Positions 33,153 to 44,257 of a DNA stretch of 64,000 bases are shown in pieces. The position numbers were made by a program, and so were the translations under genes. Under the pieces are notes generated by a model. It searched no databases. It was given only the letters and a program-made list of their open reading frames with translations, and was not told the origin of the DNA. Position 1 is the first letter of the stretch; each line of letters opens with the position of its first letter. The stretch comes from Mytilus galloprovincialis (lineage: Eukaryota; Mollusca; Bivalvia; Mytilida; Mytilidae): the NCBI RefSeq assembly GCF_965363235.1, contig NC_134848.1, positions 58,304,181-58,368,180 of the forward strand, written 5' to 3'.

Positions 33153-33825
33153 GGATGTGACGTACCATGATTTGGTGGTATTACACCTACACAGCTTTCA
33201 ATGAAGATTTTTTGTTCTTAGTAATTAAGATGTCGACCACCAATGATCAAACGTTATGACAGAATACAAATCTTCCCTCCATGCACCGCATTTTCAGAAA
33301 AATAAAGCTACTTTTTTTCGAATAAAAATCATTACTGCTGTGAAAAAGTCTGAAAATTAGCTGAAAGATTTGACTTGATTAAAAATGAATTGTTCAGTTT
33401 TCTTTATGATAGAGATATTCTGAGTACAATGCACGTTTGAGTTTAAAAGTTTTCTGGTGTATATTGACTCATCTCTCTCCCTCCACTTTTTCAATCTCCC
33501 ATGCAGAATTATCGGTCCATGTTCTCTGAGAGAGAGAGAGAGCAAGGACCGATAACTCTGCTCGGGAAATTGCCACTTTTAAACAGAATATTAAACATAT
33601 ATAGATAGCATTATGTTTAAAAGATTTGTGCAAAGAAAATACACTAATACTATTGTCTCTTCTGAATTTTATTATTTGGTACGTCATTTGTCTCTGATTT
33701 TTTGTAGAAAAAAATAATTCACCAAAAAAGCGATAATACTATTTATGAAATATTAAAGAAAACAAGTTACATTTCCAGTGGATAATATTTTAACAATTAT
33801 CATATTCAAGACAAATTATTTATAG
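33153..33825. other. No supported feature
   Basis: AT-rich. A short (GA)n tract (GAGAGAGAGAGAGAG near 33528-33542) is present. Confidence 0.4.
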
Positions 33826-33972
33826 ATTATTACATGGCATTTTCCATATTGGCCTTGGTATCAGCCCTAGACTCCCATATCAAGCCAGAGGGCATTAGCT
33901 CGAGGTGCTTGATATGGGTCATGGGCTGATACCCCGGACCATATGGAAAATGACATGTAATAATCTATTTAT
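33826..33972. repeat. 147-bp hairpin
   Basis: Left stem ATAGATTATTACATGGCATT, TTCCATATTGG, GGTATCAGCCC, CCCATATCAAGC pairs with the inverse right stem (GCTTGATATGGG ... AATAATCTATTTAT); loop CAGAGGGCATTAGCTCGAGG. The outer sequence TTATCACATATTTT recurs inverted near 36750, so this may be one end of a larger element interrupted by the transposon at 34236. Confidence 0.75.
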
Positions 33973-34235
33973 CACATATTTTCAAGCAAGAGAAAAAAGA
34001 TAGCATATACCAAGTTATGTTTGATTTTACAACAGAAATTTAAAAAAACATTTAACGAACAAAATTTAAAAAATGTATCACAGTGAGTAAACAAAGTTTT
34101 GTGAAAAGTTTAACACATAATTAACAATAAATATATTAATTCTCAGAATTATAAATATTAAACGACTTAAAGTGTTACATTTCCAATTAATGCCGAGGAA
34201 GAATACAGCATATCGGTACTATGGTTTGGAAATAT

Positions 34236-36337
34236 CACGGGTGTCATTCGGTTTAACGAGAGAAATGATCGTGAAAGAATATCTAACGGTGGTCAAGTAT
34301 TGCGAGACGATCGTGAAAGTTCTGGTACCGGATCGTGAAAGAATTTTAATGTAAATTCTAGGTCAGAATCTGTGAATAAATCGCTTAATTTTCAAAACGC
34401 GGAACAAATACGAACAAAAAAATATGTCTGTCAAAATGGTTTAACTTCCTCAACATAACTGTGAAATAAGATGAAGAAAATATGCAGTACTTTACGAAAA
34501 AACACAAAAGGCGCAATGCATGTCTATGGAAATAATTAGAAAAAACACGCTATTTGTACCTATAATGGTCATATTTCAATATATCATGATATATCTGAAA
34601 TTTAATCTTTGGTGTATCTGATAGTACAGTAAAATAAAATTATGTTCTTCCTTTAAAAGCGTTAATTTGTTTACGAAAACCTTGAATTTTGTTGAATTTT
34701 CATCAAACTTGATCGTGAAAGATCAGGAAAGGCATTATTTTGATCGTGAAAGATAATGCGTGACCAGCCTTAATATTAGTAATCAGAAATCAATATTTCT
34801 TTTACCATTTTATAAACCTGCAACTGGTTGAAACCTGTAAGTATTTTGATAAGAATGAACATTAAAGCTATTATTTTTTTAAATTCAAAACTTTACATCG
34901 AAAGTTAAAAAAACAACAACTAAAAATGTGTCTAAATCAGTGTGACAAATTCAGCTAAAAGAGTCGGTCTAGTACAATTCAGGCAGACCGCCACTATTTA
35001 GCCAATAATATGGGTATTTGCAACGTTTAAACCAAAATATTAACCATCAACCAAAAACTTTCAGCAAAAACAGCATCTTTCATGAACAATTTGAGATTGA
35101 ACGATAACCAACATTTTGTGCAACAGTACTTTCTTGAGTTCTATTTGTCTTTATATACAACGTAGCAGATATGAATTGATTTTCAATGAGATAACTATAT
35201 ACTACAGACTAAAGAATACCAGAGCGCAAATGCTGAAATGTCTCGTCTGCTTTACTTATGATAGTATATTTGTTCAACGTCTGTAATATTAAGGATTTTA
35301 CTAGAAGTGTCAAATACGCTTAAGATTGTCAATGGTTTATAAAAAAAGAGGTCAAGGTCAGATAAACCATGCAATACAGATCTCTACAAACATCCCGTAC
35401 ACCAAATATAGGTGATAAGTGAGTACTTCACATGACAATAAAAACCTTCATCCTACAATCAGCCAACTATTATACAAATAACATGTTCACAAATGCACAA
35501 ATAATAATTTGTTTGTATTATTTGAACTTGTACAAATAAAATCTCCTGTTATCCCGCTTATATCTTGAGCAAGCGATAATATGGATTGTCTCTATGAGTA
35601 TCAGTTCATTTTTGGCTCCTCTTCGAGGTCTATGTTTGAACAAAAGTTTCAAGTGCCGGGTGTAACTTACAGGATAATAGCAATATACATAAAATGCTTC
35701 AATTCACTGAGGATCTTAGCCTATCTAGTTTTCCTCAATAATTAAAACAAATGTTAATTATCATATAATTGAAGAATAATTTGAACGTCTTCGTATCTTC
35801 AGATCTTTCACGATCCTTTTCACGATCTTCAAAAAAGCGGTACGTGATCTTTCACGATCAGAAAAATCGATTTTGTGTAAATATTTCTTTTTTTTACCAA
35901 GTTTCAGATTATGTTTATACAAAATAACTATGAGAACCATATTATTCATTCAAATAGAATGCTCTTATTCGGATAAAAGTAGTTTATTTTATTCGAATTT
36001 GTGTGAAAAAAATCATGTTTGTTTACATTTTTATGTCATTGAAATGTCGAGAAGCAATCTGCCTTTTGTTGTTTTGTAAAAACTATATACTTTTAAAACT
36101 GGATTTTCTCACATACTGATCATAATGTTGAACCATTTTGACAGACAGTTTCATTTTGTTGTAAATTTGTCTGTGTTATTAATTAAATTAGATTATTTAA
36201 TGACCTTTCATATGTCTTCTCGGTTAAATATCTTTCACGATCCAGTACCAGAGCTTTCATGATCGTCTTGCAATACTTGACCACCGTTAGATATTCTTTC
36301 ACGATCATTTTTCTCGTTAAACGGAATGACACCCGTG
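34236..36337. mobile_element. 2.1-kb DNA transposon with GATCGTGAAAG subterminal array
   Basis: Inverted ends of about 115 bp (34236-34350 and 36223-36337) start CACGGGTGTCATTC and have only a few mismatches. Both are flanked by AATAT (34231-34235 and 36338-36342), a 5-bp target duplication. The motif GATCGTGAAAG occurs five times in the left third (34267, 34308, 34331, 34711, 34741) and six times inverted, some with one change, in the right third (35806, 35818, 35850, 36230, 36256, 36296), nearly mirror-symmetric about the centre. Such arrays are usually transposase binding sites. No transposase frame is present. A CAC start and 5-bp duplication recall Transib, but the family is unproven. 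Confidence 0.85.
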
Positions 36338-36342
36338 AATAT

Positions 36343-36789
36343 GTTCCGCTTTAACTTTCGATGTCATACAATAATCACTTTTCCATTGTGGCGTCATATA
36401 TTTTCTAAATTCTTTATGACGTCAAAATTTTACCAGAACTTTTGTGATTTCCACTGTTGATTTTTACATTTTTTCTACTACAGCAGATTCGTAACTTTCT
36501 AAATTTCTTTTCATTGTGCTCTCATTTTTCATTTTTTGTTTGAATTTACTAGCATCTTCATTTGATCTGTGAGAAACCTCTTCTGATCGTCTAGCTGCTT
36601 CGAATGACAACTTGATTGACAAGTTACCGGAAGTTGAACTCGGGGACTCGATATGGATTTCGAGGGCTGATATCGATATTGGCCCCGAGGGCTGATAACC
36701 AACCTTGACTTCCGGCTATTATTGGCCATGCAAAATCGTACATATCAGTACAAAATATGTGATAAGTACAAATAATACATTTTTTTATG
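36343..36789. repeat. GC-richer palindromic repeat segment
   Basis: Contains ACTCGGGGACTCGATATGG, CGAGGGCTGATATCGATATTGG and CCCGAGGGCTGATAACC, a cluster of short mutually inverted pieces in the same style as the hairpin at 33826. It probably belongs to the element that the 2.1-kb transposon interrupts. Confidence 0.45.
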
Positions 36790-37110
36790 ATTTAAATATA
36801 CTCATCATAGATACCAGGATTGACATTTTTTATTTGAACCAGACACAAAAGACTCAAATAGGATAAATAAAGTACGCAGTTAAAGTGCATTGAGGACCAA
36901 AAATTCCTAAATGCTTTGCAGCTAGTGTTATCTTTTCTTGATGTAGAAAAGCCTTTGTATTTTTAAAATTCAAAGTTATGAAACAGTTAATTTATAAGTA
37001 TGACCATATCAATTATAGTTCATGTCAACACAAAAGTGCTGACTACTAGGCTGGTGATACCCTCGAGCTCGGGGTATAAAAATTCCACCAGCAGTGGCAT
37101 CGATCCAGTG
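36790..37110 (-). repeat. Family D copy (reverse)
   Basis: AGATACCAGGATTGACATTT at the low end, GTGCATTGAGGACC, then GTGCTGACTACTAGGCTGG and CCACCAGCAGTGGCATCGAT. It spans the family to its far end but lacks the GCGCGTCTGG core. Confidence 0.75.
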
Positions 37111-37959
37111 GTAATAAATAAGGTATACAATATAAACCGTATTTGGACATTTTATTTTCATCAAAATAATTATAATACCTCAAAGATCAGTATTAATAAC
37201 CAATATCTTATATATGTTATAAAATAAATAAAATTGGAAATGTGGAATGTGTCCACATGCAGTTTTATCTACATGTATCCTAAACTTTTTCACCTCAATC
37301 TGAAACAGTTTATTTTTCGCATTGAAACTCTTTAGTACAAATAGGAAAACATTTAAATTGCTCTATGAAAAATGATCAAAAAAATAATAAATAATTTACA
37401 TCATAATAGTGTAATTATTCTAAAATGGTGAAATATATTGATTAATTGCGACAAATTCAAATACATTTTACTATTCCGTATTAGCAATTGTAACAAGGGA
37501 AATGAATCAACAAAGATGATTAATATAAATTAATGTCGACAAAAGTTTAAAAAGCAATTATTTTTTAGTAGCATTTCCTATTAAACGAATTCATAAAATT
37601 AACAACTGAATTGACTTTCAATCGATATTCGAAAAAGAATTTCCTGTATTACTATAGTAGTAGCTTCAATTTTCGATAAATACAGAAAACAGGAGGCCAC
37701 ACAGGGACATTAAACATACTGAGTATCAACATGTACATTATCAAAGTACTTCACCCGATGACGTGAATGCGACACACACAAATGATATTAAGGTGTTGGG
37801 GCTATTGTTTCACATAATATTTTACATTCTAGAAAGTATTATTGATTTCAATGATTATAACACGTTATGTTTGGTCGGTTAGGAAAGGCTGTGATTTTGT
37901 AATGTATTCGTTTTTATTCTATAGCTAGTCACCACTTCAGTTTAATCTTGTATATCTAT
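37111..37959. other. No supported feature
   Basis: AT-rich intergenic DNA without recognisable coding or repeat structure. Confidence 0.4.
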
Positions 37960-38215
37960 TACCGGTATATAGTCATTTTATAAAATTTACTGTTTGCAAA
38001 ACTATGTATTATTCTTGATAATAATGATGTTTTTGTCCCAGGCGGATAACCCTGGCCTCACAACTTTTTGGAACTTTTGGTGCTCGGCGATCTTCAACTT
38101 TGTAGTTGTTATGCCTTTCAAACTTTTTACATCTGAGCATAGTTTTGTGTGGACGTAGCGCGCGTCTAGCGTTTAAAAATGTTTTTTAACCTGTTACCTT
38201 ATGATGGCTATTATT
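37960..38215 (+). repeat. Family D copy (diverged)
   Basis: TATAGTCATTTTATAAAATT, TTTTGGAACTTTTGGTGC and a changed core GGACGTAGCGCGCGTCTAGCG. Confidence 0.65.
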
Positions 38216-38324
38216 CGTTTGTCCTATATTTTCTCGCATTTATCTGTTTATTTATTGTAACCCTGTCGTGTAATGTTGTCATTTTAATGTTATAATTAAC
38301 ACTGCCATTAAAGGGGGAGGTTTG

Positions 38325-38575
38325 GCATGCCACGAAACCAGGTTCAACCCACCATTTTTTCATAAAATGCCCTGTACCAAGTCAGGACAATGGCCATTGT
38401 TACATTATAGTTCGTTTTTGTGTGTGTTACATTTCGGTGTTGTGTCTCTGTTGTGTCGTAGTTCTCTTATATTTGATACGTTTACCTCAGTTTTAGTTTG
38501 TAACCCGGATTTGTTTTTTCTCTATCGATTGATCAATTTTGAACAGCGGTATACTACTGTTGCCTTTATCTATAT
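38325..38575 (+). repeat. Family C copy, left member of inverted pair
   Basis: CCAGGTTCAACCCACCATTT, GGCCATTGTTACATTATAG and GAACAGCGGTATACTACTG. It faces the reverse copy at 38745-39035 across a 170-bp spacer holding a run of 17 C (38656-38672). Confidence 0.78.
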
Positions 38576-38744
38576 CTAACATCATAAGGCATGCTGAAAA
38601 CTAAACTTTGAAAGCCAATTACATATGATACCGAAGAAGTCACATGACACCGGCACCCCCCCCCCCCCCCCCGTTTAGCCAACAAGTTTGCTTGAGAAAG
38701 TTACAACCTTATCCAGTTGATGTTTTAAGTTGTCATCTTCTAGG

Positions 38745-39035
38745 ATAAATAAAGGCAACAGTAGTATACCGCTGTTCAAAAGTCATAATTCGATTGAGAG
38801 ACAACAGATCCGGGTTTAAAAAATTAAAACTGCGGGAAACACATCAACAATTAGAGGAAAACAACGAAACAACAGAACACTGAAGTGCAATTAAAAAAAC
38901 AAACGACAATGGTACATACATAGAAGCGAACTATAATATAACATCTGCCTTCTTCCTAACTTGGTACAGGATATTTTAAGAAAAACAAATGGTGAATTGA
39001 ACCTGGTTTTGTGACTAGCTAATCCTCGCGCTTTA
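38745..39035 (-). repeat. Family C copy, right member of inverted pair
   Basis: AAAGGCAACAGTAGTATACC, GCTGTTCAAAAGTCATAATT, TAACTTGGTACAGG and GAACCTGGTTTTGTGACTAG: reverse orientation and longer than the left member, with the same tail that opens the window at 25-120. Confidence 0.78.
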
Positions 39036-39389
39036 TGGCAATGTGAAATATGCTACTAAAATTACAACCTAACACGACGCGAATACAGTACAAATAAATG
39101 CACAAACTCCCAAGACAGAGAAATAAAATAAATAAATAGTATTATAGAACATGTTTACATGTTTAATAGCAACAGAATAACAACGAATCACTAAAATAGA
39201 TTTAGGATAACACACATAAACAGCTTATAATAGATGATCGAACTGTGTGTCTGACACACGAATGTATCAACAACACAACAATTGTATTAAAAAAATGGAT
39301 ATAGATCAAGATTAAGTTTCTAGTTATGGTATTTGATGTATTTTATAACATGAGTGAGTCATAAACCATTTGAGTATCTAAGTACTGAT

Positions 39390-40990
39390 TACTATGCAGA
39401 TAGTACTCTAATGGACAAGCAGTCCACCAGTACCAGTATTGACCAAGTGTAAAATAAAGTAAGTTAATACGCCAGCTTACGATATCCCCGATGTACATAT
39501 AAATTGTAACCAGTGGTGCTTCTGAGAGTTGACATTCGTTGTTAATGATTTGTGACTTCTGGAAGTATCTATTTTACTATTGCATTCGCCAAACTTATAA
39601 CTCAACACAGTTTTCTATTTCGGACACCTTGTAGATTCAATCCTTATACAAGTCATTAAGAAAATATACCCATTAGACAATACAAGTCTGTGTCCACACT
39701 TGTATAACATGTAATCAATAATATACTATACAATAATTTAAAAGCAATTAGCTCTTATAATTAATTCAAAGAGAAGACAGGGTACGATTGGCAATTAGAC
39801 AATTATTCACAAGAGACCCATTTACGACGATGGATGTTTATTTCAACAAGTAATTTTGTTTGTGATAATTTATATTTTCGCATGAATTAGTTGCATAGTC
39901 ATTTAGAGGAGCAGTAGTATGAGTAGCACACGTTTTCTTTGTCGTAAACAGTCACAGTCGTTAAACGCCCCTTAGTAATACTATTCTTTCCTATATGGGA
40001 GATTTGTATACATATCTGTCGTTATAAACATCCAACTTGTGTTTGTGTTTTAAAGAGGGGATATCTGAATTCATTTTTGAAACGGTTAAAAGATTTCGAT
40101 AACTGACTTATTTTATTTTATGATACGAGATGATCTGGTTGCTTTGGTTTTTTTTCACAAAAGAAACAGATAATATTCTCATGTTTGCTTTATATTCTTA
40201 TATGACGTGCTTCTTTCGCTTTGTGAATAAACCCATGCTCTAAATCCAATAAAATATGTTTGCACATGGACATATTGACTACTGCAGAATGATGAATTTT
40301 ATCAAATTTGCATGCATCATATATATTTCATTAACTTAAACACTTCAAAACTCTGAAATGATGCACATGTTGTTACTAATTCATTTATCATGACTGTAAT
40401 GTGTTGCGATTCAAAATTGACATATTTGACCTAGATACGACAACCGCTCATGCTGGCTGTTCAAAACTTCTTCCTCTAAAAAATCACATTGCCAGTCGTT
40501 TGCTTATATACAAACAAAACAGGGAGGTTCATGGAAGAGCCTACACAAACAATCTACACTTATACACATCTGACATAGAAATTACCTTAATTGTCCTAAT
40601 CAGAAAAGAAATAATTGATGAAAGCAATACTTTATTGTAGTTTTAACATGGGTTGATATTATATTCGTGTTATTTTAGCCCTCGCTATCACTCGGGCAAA
40701 AAATAATCACGAATATTATGCCTACCCATGTTAGAACTACAATTAAGTATAGCTTTCATCAATTATTTCTTAACTTAAAAAAAATAGCATGTAGCGAAAT
40801 CACTAATTTTCTTATTCTTTATATACAACTTGTTATATGAAAATAAGATTTTAAACTGTTTATAACTGATGGCTATCAGAACAAAAGAAACTGTTTAATA
40901 ACTCTTCCCTCTTTTTCCCTATTTTTTCATTGATCTTTATTTGAAATAATTTTTTAAATCATGTAACTCGACTGAGAATGCTTTTTTACA
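39390..40990. repeat. Local tandem duplication, unit 1
   Basis: Matches 41470-42640 in order: CTAGCAGTCCAC-like, GAGAGTTGACATTCGTTGTT, TACTATTGCATTCGCC, CAAGTCTGTGTCCACACTTG, CAATTAGCTCTTATAA, AATTAGACAATTATTCACA, GATATCTGAATTCATTT and ATATGAAAATAAGATTTT. Divergence is high, with many indels, so the duplication is old. Unit 1 contains a hairpin (40606-40771) that unit 2 lacks. No coding sequence seen. Confidence 0.78.
40606..40771. repeat. 166-bp hairpin (foldback MITE-like)
   Basis: AAGAAATAATTGATGAAAGC at the left pairs with its inverse at the right; the stem continues through TAGTTTTAACATGGG and TATTCGTG to a small loop at GCCCTCGCTATCACTCGGGC. Absent from the corresponding place in the second tandem unit, which suggests insertion after the duplication. 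Confidence 0.75.
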
Positions 40991-41049
40991 GTCGATTTGA
41001 AAGTTTTGCTTGAGACAGTTAGATTTAATTGATGATGTCTAAATTTGTC

Positions 41050-41470
41050 ATTCAAGAAATTAAGAAGGTACATCTGGCGTAACTACAGAATTTCAATCCT
41101 GGTATCTATGATTAGTTAATTTACAACCACTGGGTCAATGCCAATGCTGATGGAGTTTTTATTCCCCGAGGCACCAGCCCAGTAGTCAGCACGTCTGTGT
41201 TGACATGCATAATCATTGATATGGTCATATTTATAAGTTAACTGTTCACAAAAATTTGCATTTTCAAAATACTAAGGCGTTTCTACCTCAGGATTAGATT
41301 ACCTTAGCTGTATTAGGCGAAACTTGAAGGACATTTTGGTCCCCAATGCTCTTCAAATTCTTACTTTGGTTATTTTATATCTTTTTGATTCGAGTGTCAC
41401 TGATGCGTCTTTTGTAGACGAAACGCGCGTCTTGTGCAAATACAAAATTTCAATCATGACATATATGATT
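41050..41470 (+). repeat. Family D copy, nearly full
   Basis: Starts with a tail piece (CTACAGAATTTCAATCCTGG), then ACCACTGGGTCAATGCC, CAGCCCAGTAGTCAGCACG, TTTTGGTCCCCAATGC and the GACGAAACGCGCGTCTTG core. It lies between the two tandem units. Confidence 0.75.
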
Positions 41471-42640
41471 ACCCAGCAGATAAAACTCTAATGAACTAGC
41501 AGTCCACAAGCAGTATTGGCCACGTGATAGAATTAATTATGTCAGTGCAAGTGTTGATTTTGAGAGGTAAGCTGACGATATCCTCGGAGTATTTAAACAT
41601 GCAACAAGTGTTGCTCCTGAGAGTTGACAATCATTGTTAATGTTTTGTGACTTATCGATTTTACTATTGCATTCGCCCCACTGATAACTCAAAAGATTTT
41701 TTTATTTTTAAAAGGAATCTGCAGCTGCTGGCACCCTGTAGATTCCATCCATTCACAAGTCATTATGAAAATTCACCCAAACAACACAAGTCTGTGTCCA
41801 TACTTGTATAACATTTTATTAATAATTTAACCTCTACAATAGTTTTAACGCAATTAGCTCTTATAACTAATCCAAAGAGAAGACATGGTACGATTTGTAA
41901 TTAGACAATTATTCACAAGAGACACAATGACGAATATGTATGTTTATTTGAAGTAACTGTTTTTGTGCTAATTTATATTTTATATGTTCGCATGAATTAC
42001 ATTTGTAGTTGCTTAGTCAGTCAGTGGCACAGTCGTCTGTTCGTCATATTTAGTCACGGTCGTCAAACACCTCCTACTAATACTGAGGCCCTTCATTGGG
42101 GTGGCCAAGTTATCAATGAATCATAATTTGTTGCCAATTTAATCACATAATAATAAGTACTTTTCTAAACAAGAAAAACCTAAAAACTAAAGTTCTAGAT
42201 TATCAAATAATCAAATAATGATGAGATATTTCGTCTGCACTGTTATCAAATAATCCCAATAAAAACGACCCAGTAATCACATAATCAAAAACACCATAAG
42301 AAGGCTGAATACTATTATCTCCTATATAAAAAAAACTTGAACACATTTCCGTTGTTTTAATCGAATGTGTTTCGTATTTCTAATGGGGTGATCTGAATTA
42401 ATTTATTTTTATTATTAGCTTATTTTATTTTTAATGATACAAAATAAAATATTATCTGGTTGATTTGTCTTTCCTCTTGGCTTTATATAAAACTTGCTAT
42501 ATGAAAATACGATTGCATATTGTTTATAACTAATTATGGCAATTATCAAAACAAAAGAAACTTTAACCTCTTTTTCCCCTAAGTTTTCTTTGATATTGTC
42601 TACAATTAAACTTTCGAGACAAATACTTTTGAAATATCAA
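41471..42640. repeat. Local tandem duplication, unit 2
   Basis: Second unit, about 2.07 kb after the first; same order of landmarks, for example CTCCTGAGAGTTGACAATCA, CAAGTCTGTGTCCATACTTG and GAAGACATGGTACGATTTG. Shorter than unit 1. Confidence 0.78.
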
Positions 42641-42683
42641 TTTCATGCAAAAAGTGAAATGTAAAAAAAAAATACTAAACTCA

Positions 42684-42838
42684 GGGGCGGATCCAGCCAT
42701 TTTAAAAAGGGGGTGTTCCCAACACCCAGGACAAAAGGGGGGGTTTTCCAACTATATGTCCCCATTCAAATGCATTGATCGACAAAAAAAAGGGGGGGGG
42801 GGGTTCCAACCCCCGGACCCCCCCTGGATCCGCCAATG
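42684..42838. mobile_element. 155-bp MITE with GGCGGATCCAG ends
   Basis: Left GGGGCGGATCCAGCCATTTT, right CCCCCTGGATCCGCC followed by AATG. The direct repeat AAACTCA flanks it (42677-42683 and 42839-42845). The interior is G-rich then C-rich with fold-back potential. This is a family I recall from many invertebrates; its ends (CA..GGCGGATCC) hint at hAT type, but the class is open. Confidence 0.8.
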
Positions 42839-42891
42839 AAACTCAAAGGAATACTCAAAGCTGAAAGTTCCGTATCAAATGGCAAAAACAC

Positions 42892-44257
42892 AAGCTTAAA
42901 CACATCTCACTAATGGAAAACAACTGCATATTCCTGACTTGGTACAGGCATACCCTTATGTGAAAATGGTGGAATAAAACCTGGTTGTATAGCTAGCTAA
43001 ACCTCTCATACGTATGACACTCGCATATATAATTGAATTATATTGACAATGCGCTTGATATCACCGCAGAGGTTTCAACTGAATAGTTGGGGCAAATTTG
43101 GACACAATATTCAAGCTTGATATTGCCTTAATTTGGTTGGTGATCAAAATTTTGACCTAATTTAGGGTTCTGACACAAAACAAATGTGGCCAAAGATCTT
43201 AAAAATATGTTGAATAATACTGTACACTTGATTATTTCTAAATCATAAATTTACAAATTTGTATAGAAAAAAAATTGACACCCCCCCACACAACATTTTA
43301 ACCCCCTGCACCGTTTTTGAGCAATTACCCCAAAACTTAATCCCAGTCTTTCCTTTGTAGTATAGAAACTTGTAGAACAATTTTAGAGAGATCAATACAC
43401 TTAAACACAAGTTATTGACTGGATACAAGAAAAGTGCTTGTTTTTGGTCCCTTTTTTACCCTAATTCCTGCATGTATGGGAAAAATACCCCCAGCATCCG
43501 GTTGTGATATGGACCATTGTGGTACACTGTAAGGGAACAACCGTTTAACTTCAACGAAAATTATGGTTTATTTTCTTAGTCACATATTTATTTAGTTATT
43601 GACGCAATCAATCATTTTTTTTTTATTTAACACTATAAGGTATGGGGGGAATTATCACTCAGAATTTTTTTGTCATCTTTTTATAGTTCGTTCTTATGTT
43701 GTACTGTTATACATCTGTCCCAGGTTAGGGGAGGGTTGGGATCCCGATAACATGTTTAACCCCGCAACATTATGTATGTATGTGCCTGTCCCAAGTCAGG
43801 AGCCTGTAATTCTGTGGTTGTTTATGTGTTACATATGTGTTTTTCGTTCATTTTTTGTACAAAAATAAGGCCGTTAGTTTTATCGTTTGAATTGTTTTAC
43901 ATTATCATTTCGGGGCCTTTTATAGCTGACTATGCAGTATTGGCTTTGCTCATTGTTGAAGGCCGTCCGGTGACCTATAGTTTTTAATTTCTGTGTCATG
44001 TTGGCCTCTTGTGGAGAGTTGTCTCATTGGCAATCATACCAAATCTTGTTTTTTTATATTGACCAGAATAATTTTATTCATCAAATTGGGGATGAGTTGG
44101 GTTTGTTTTAGAAAAAAAAATATACCCCGTCCTGAAAGTTAAATGGTCTTTCCCTTACAAATTAGAAGTAATTGTTCAGTAACTACAAAAATGCTTGTTT
44201 TTTTTGCCCCCATTATTCCTAAACTGTTGGTACCCTAACCCCCAAAATCAATTATAT
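42892..44257. repeat. Duplicated block, copy 2 (matches 1-1130)
   Basis: Starts CAAGCTTAAACACATCTCAC as does the window start. It carries an intact family A terminal part (43862-44056) that copy 1 has lost. It adjoins the LINE at 44258. Confidence 0.78.
43685..44056 (+). repeat. Family A copy, nearly complete
   Basis: From GTTCGTTCTTATGTTGTACT and CTGTCCCAGGTTAGGGG through TGTCCCAAGTCAGGAGCC, AAGGCCGTTAGTTTTATCG, GGGGCCTTTTATAGCTGACT to GAGTTGTCTCATTGGCAATC. It serves here as the reference for the family. Confidence 0.8.

Noticed and set aside
40401-40640. 79-codon plus-strand frame
   Set aside because: Ends within the hairpin at 40606 and is not kept in the second tandem unit.
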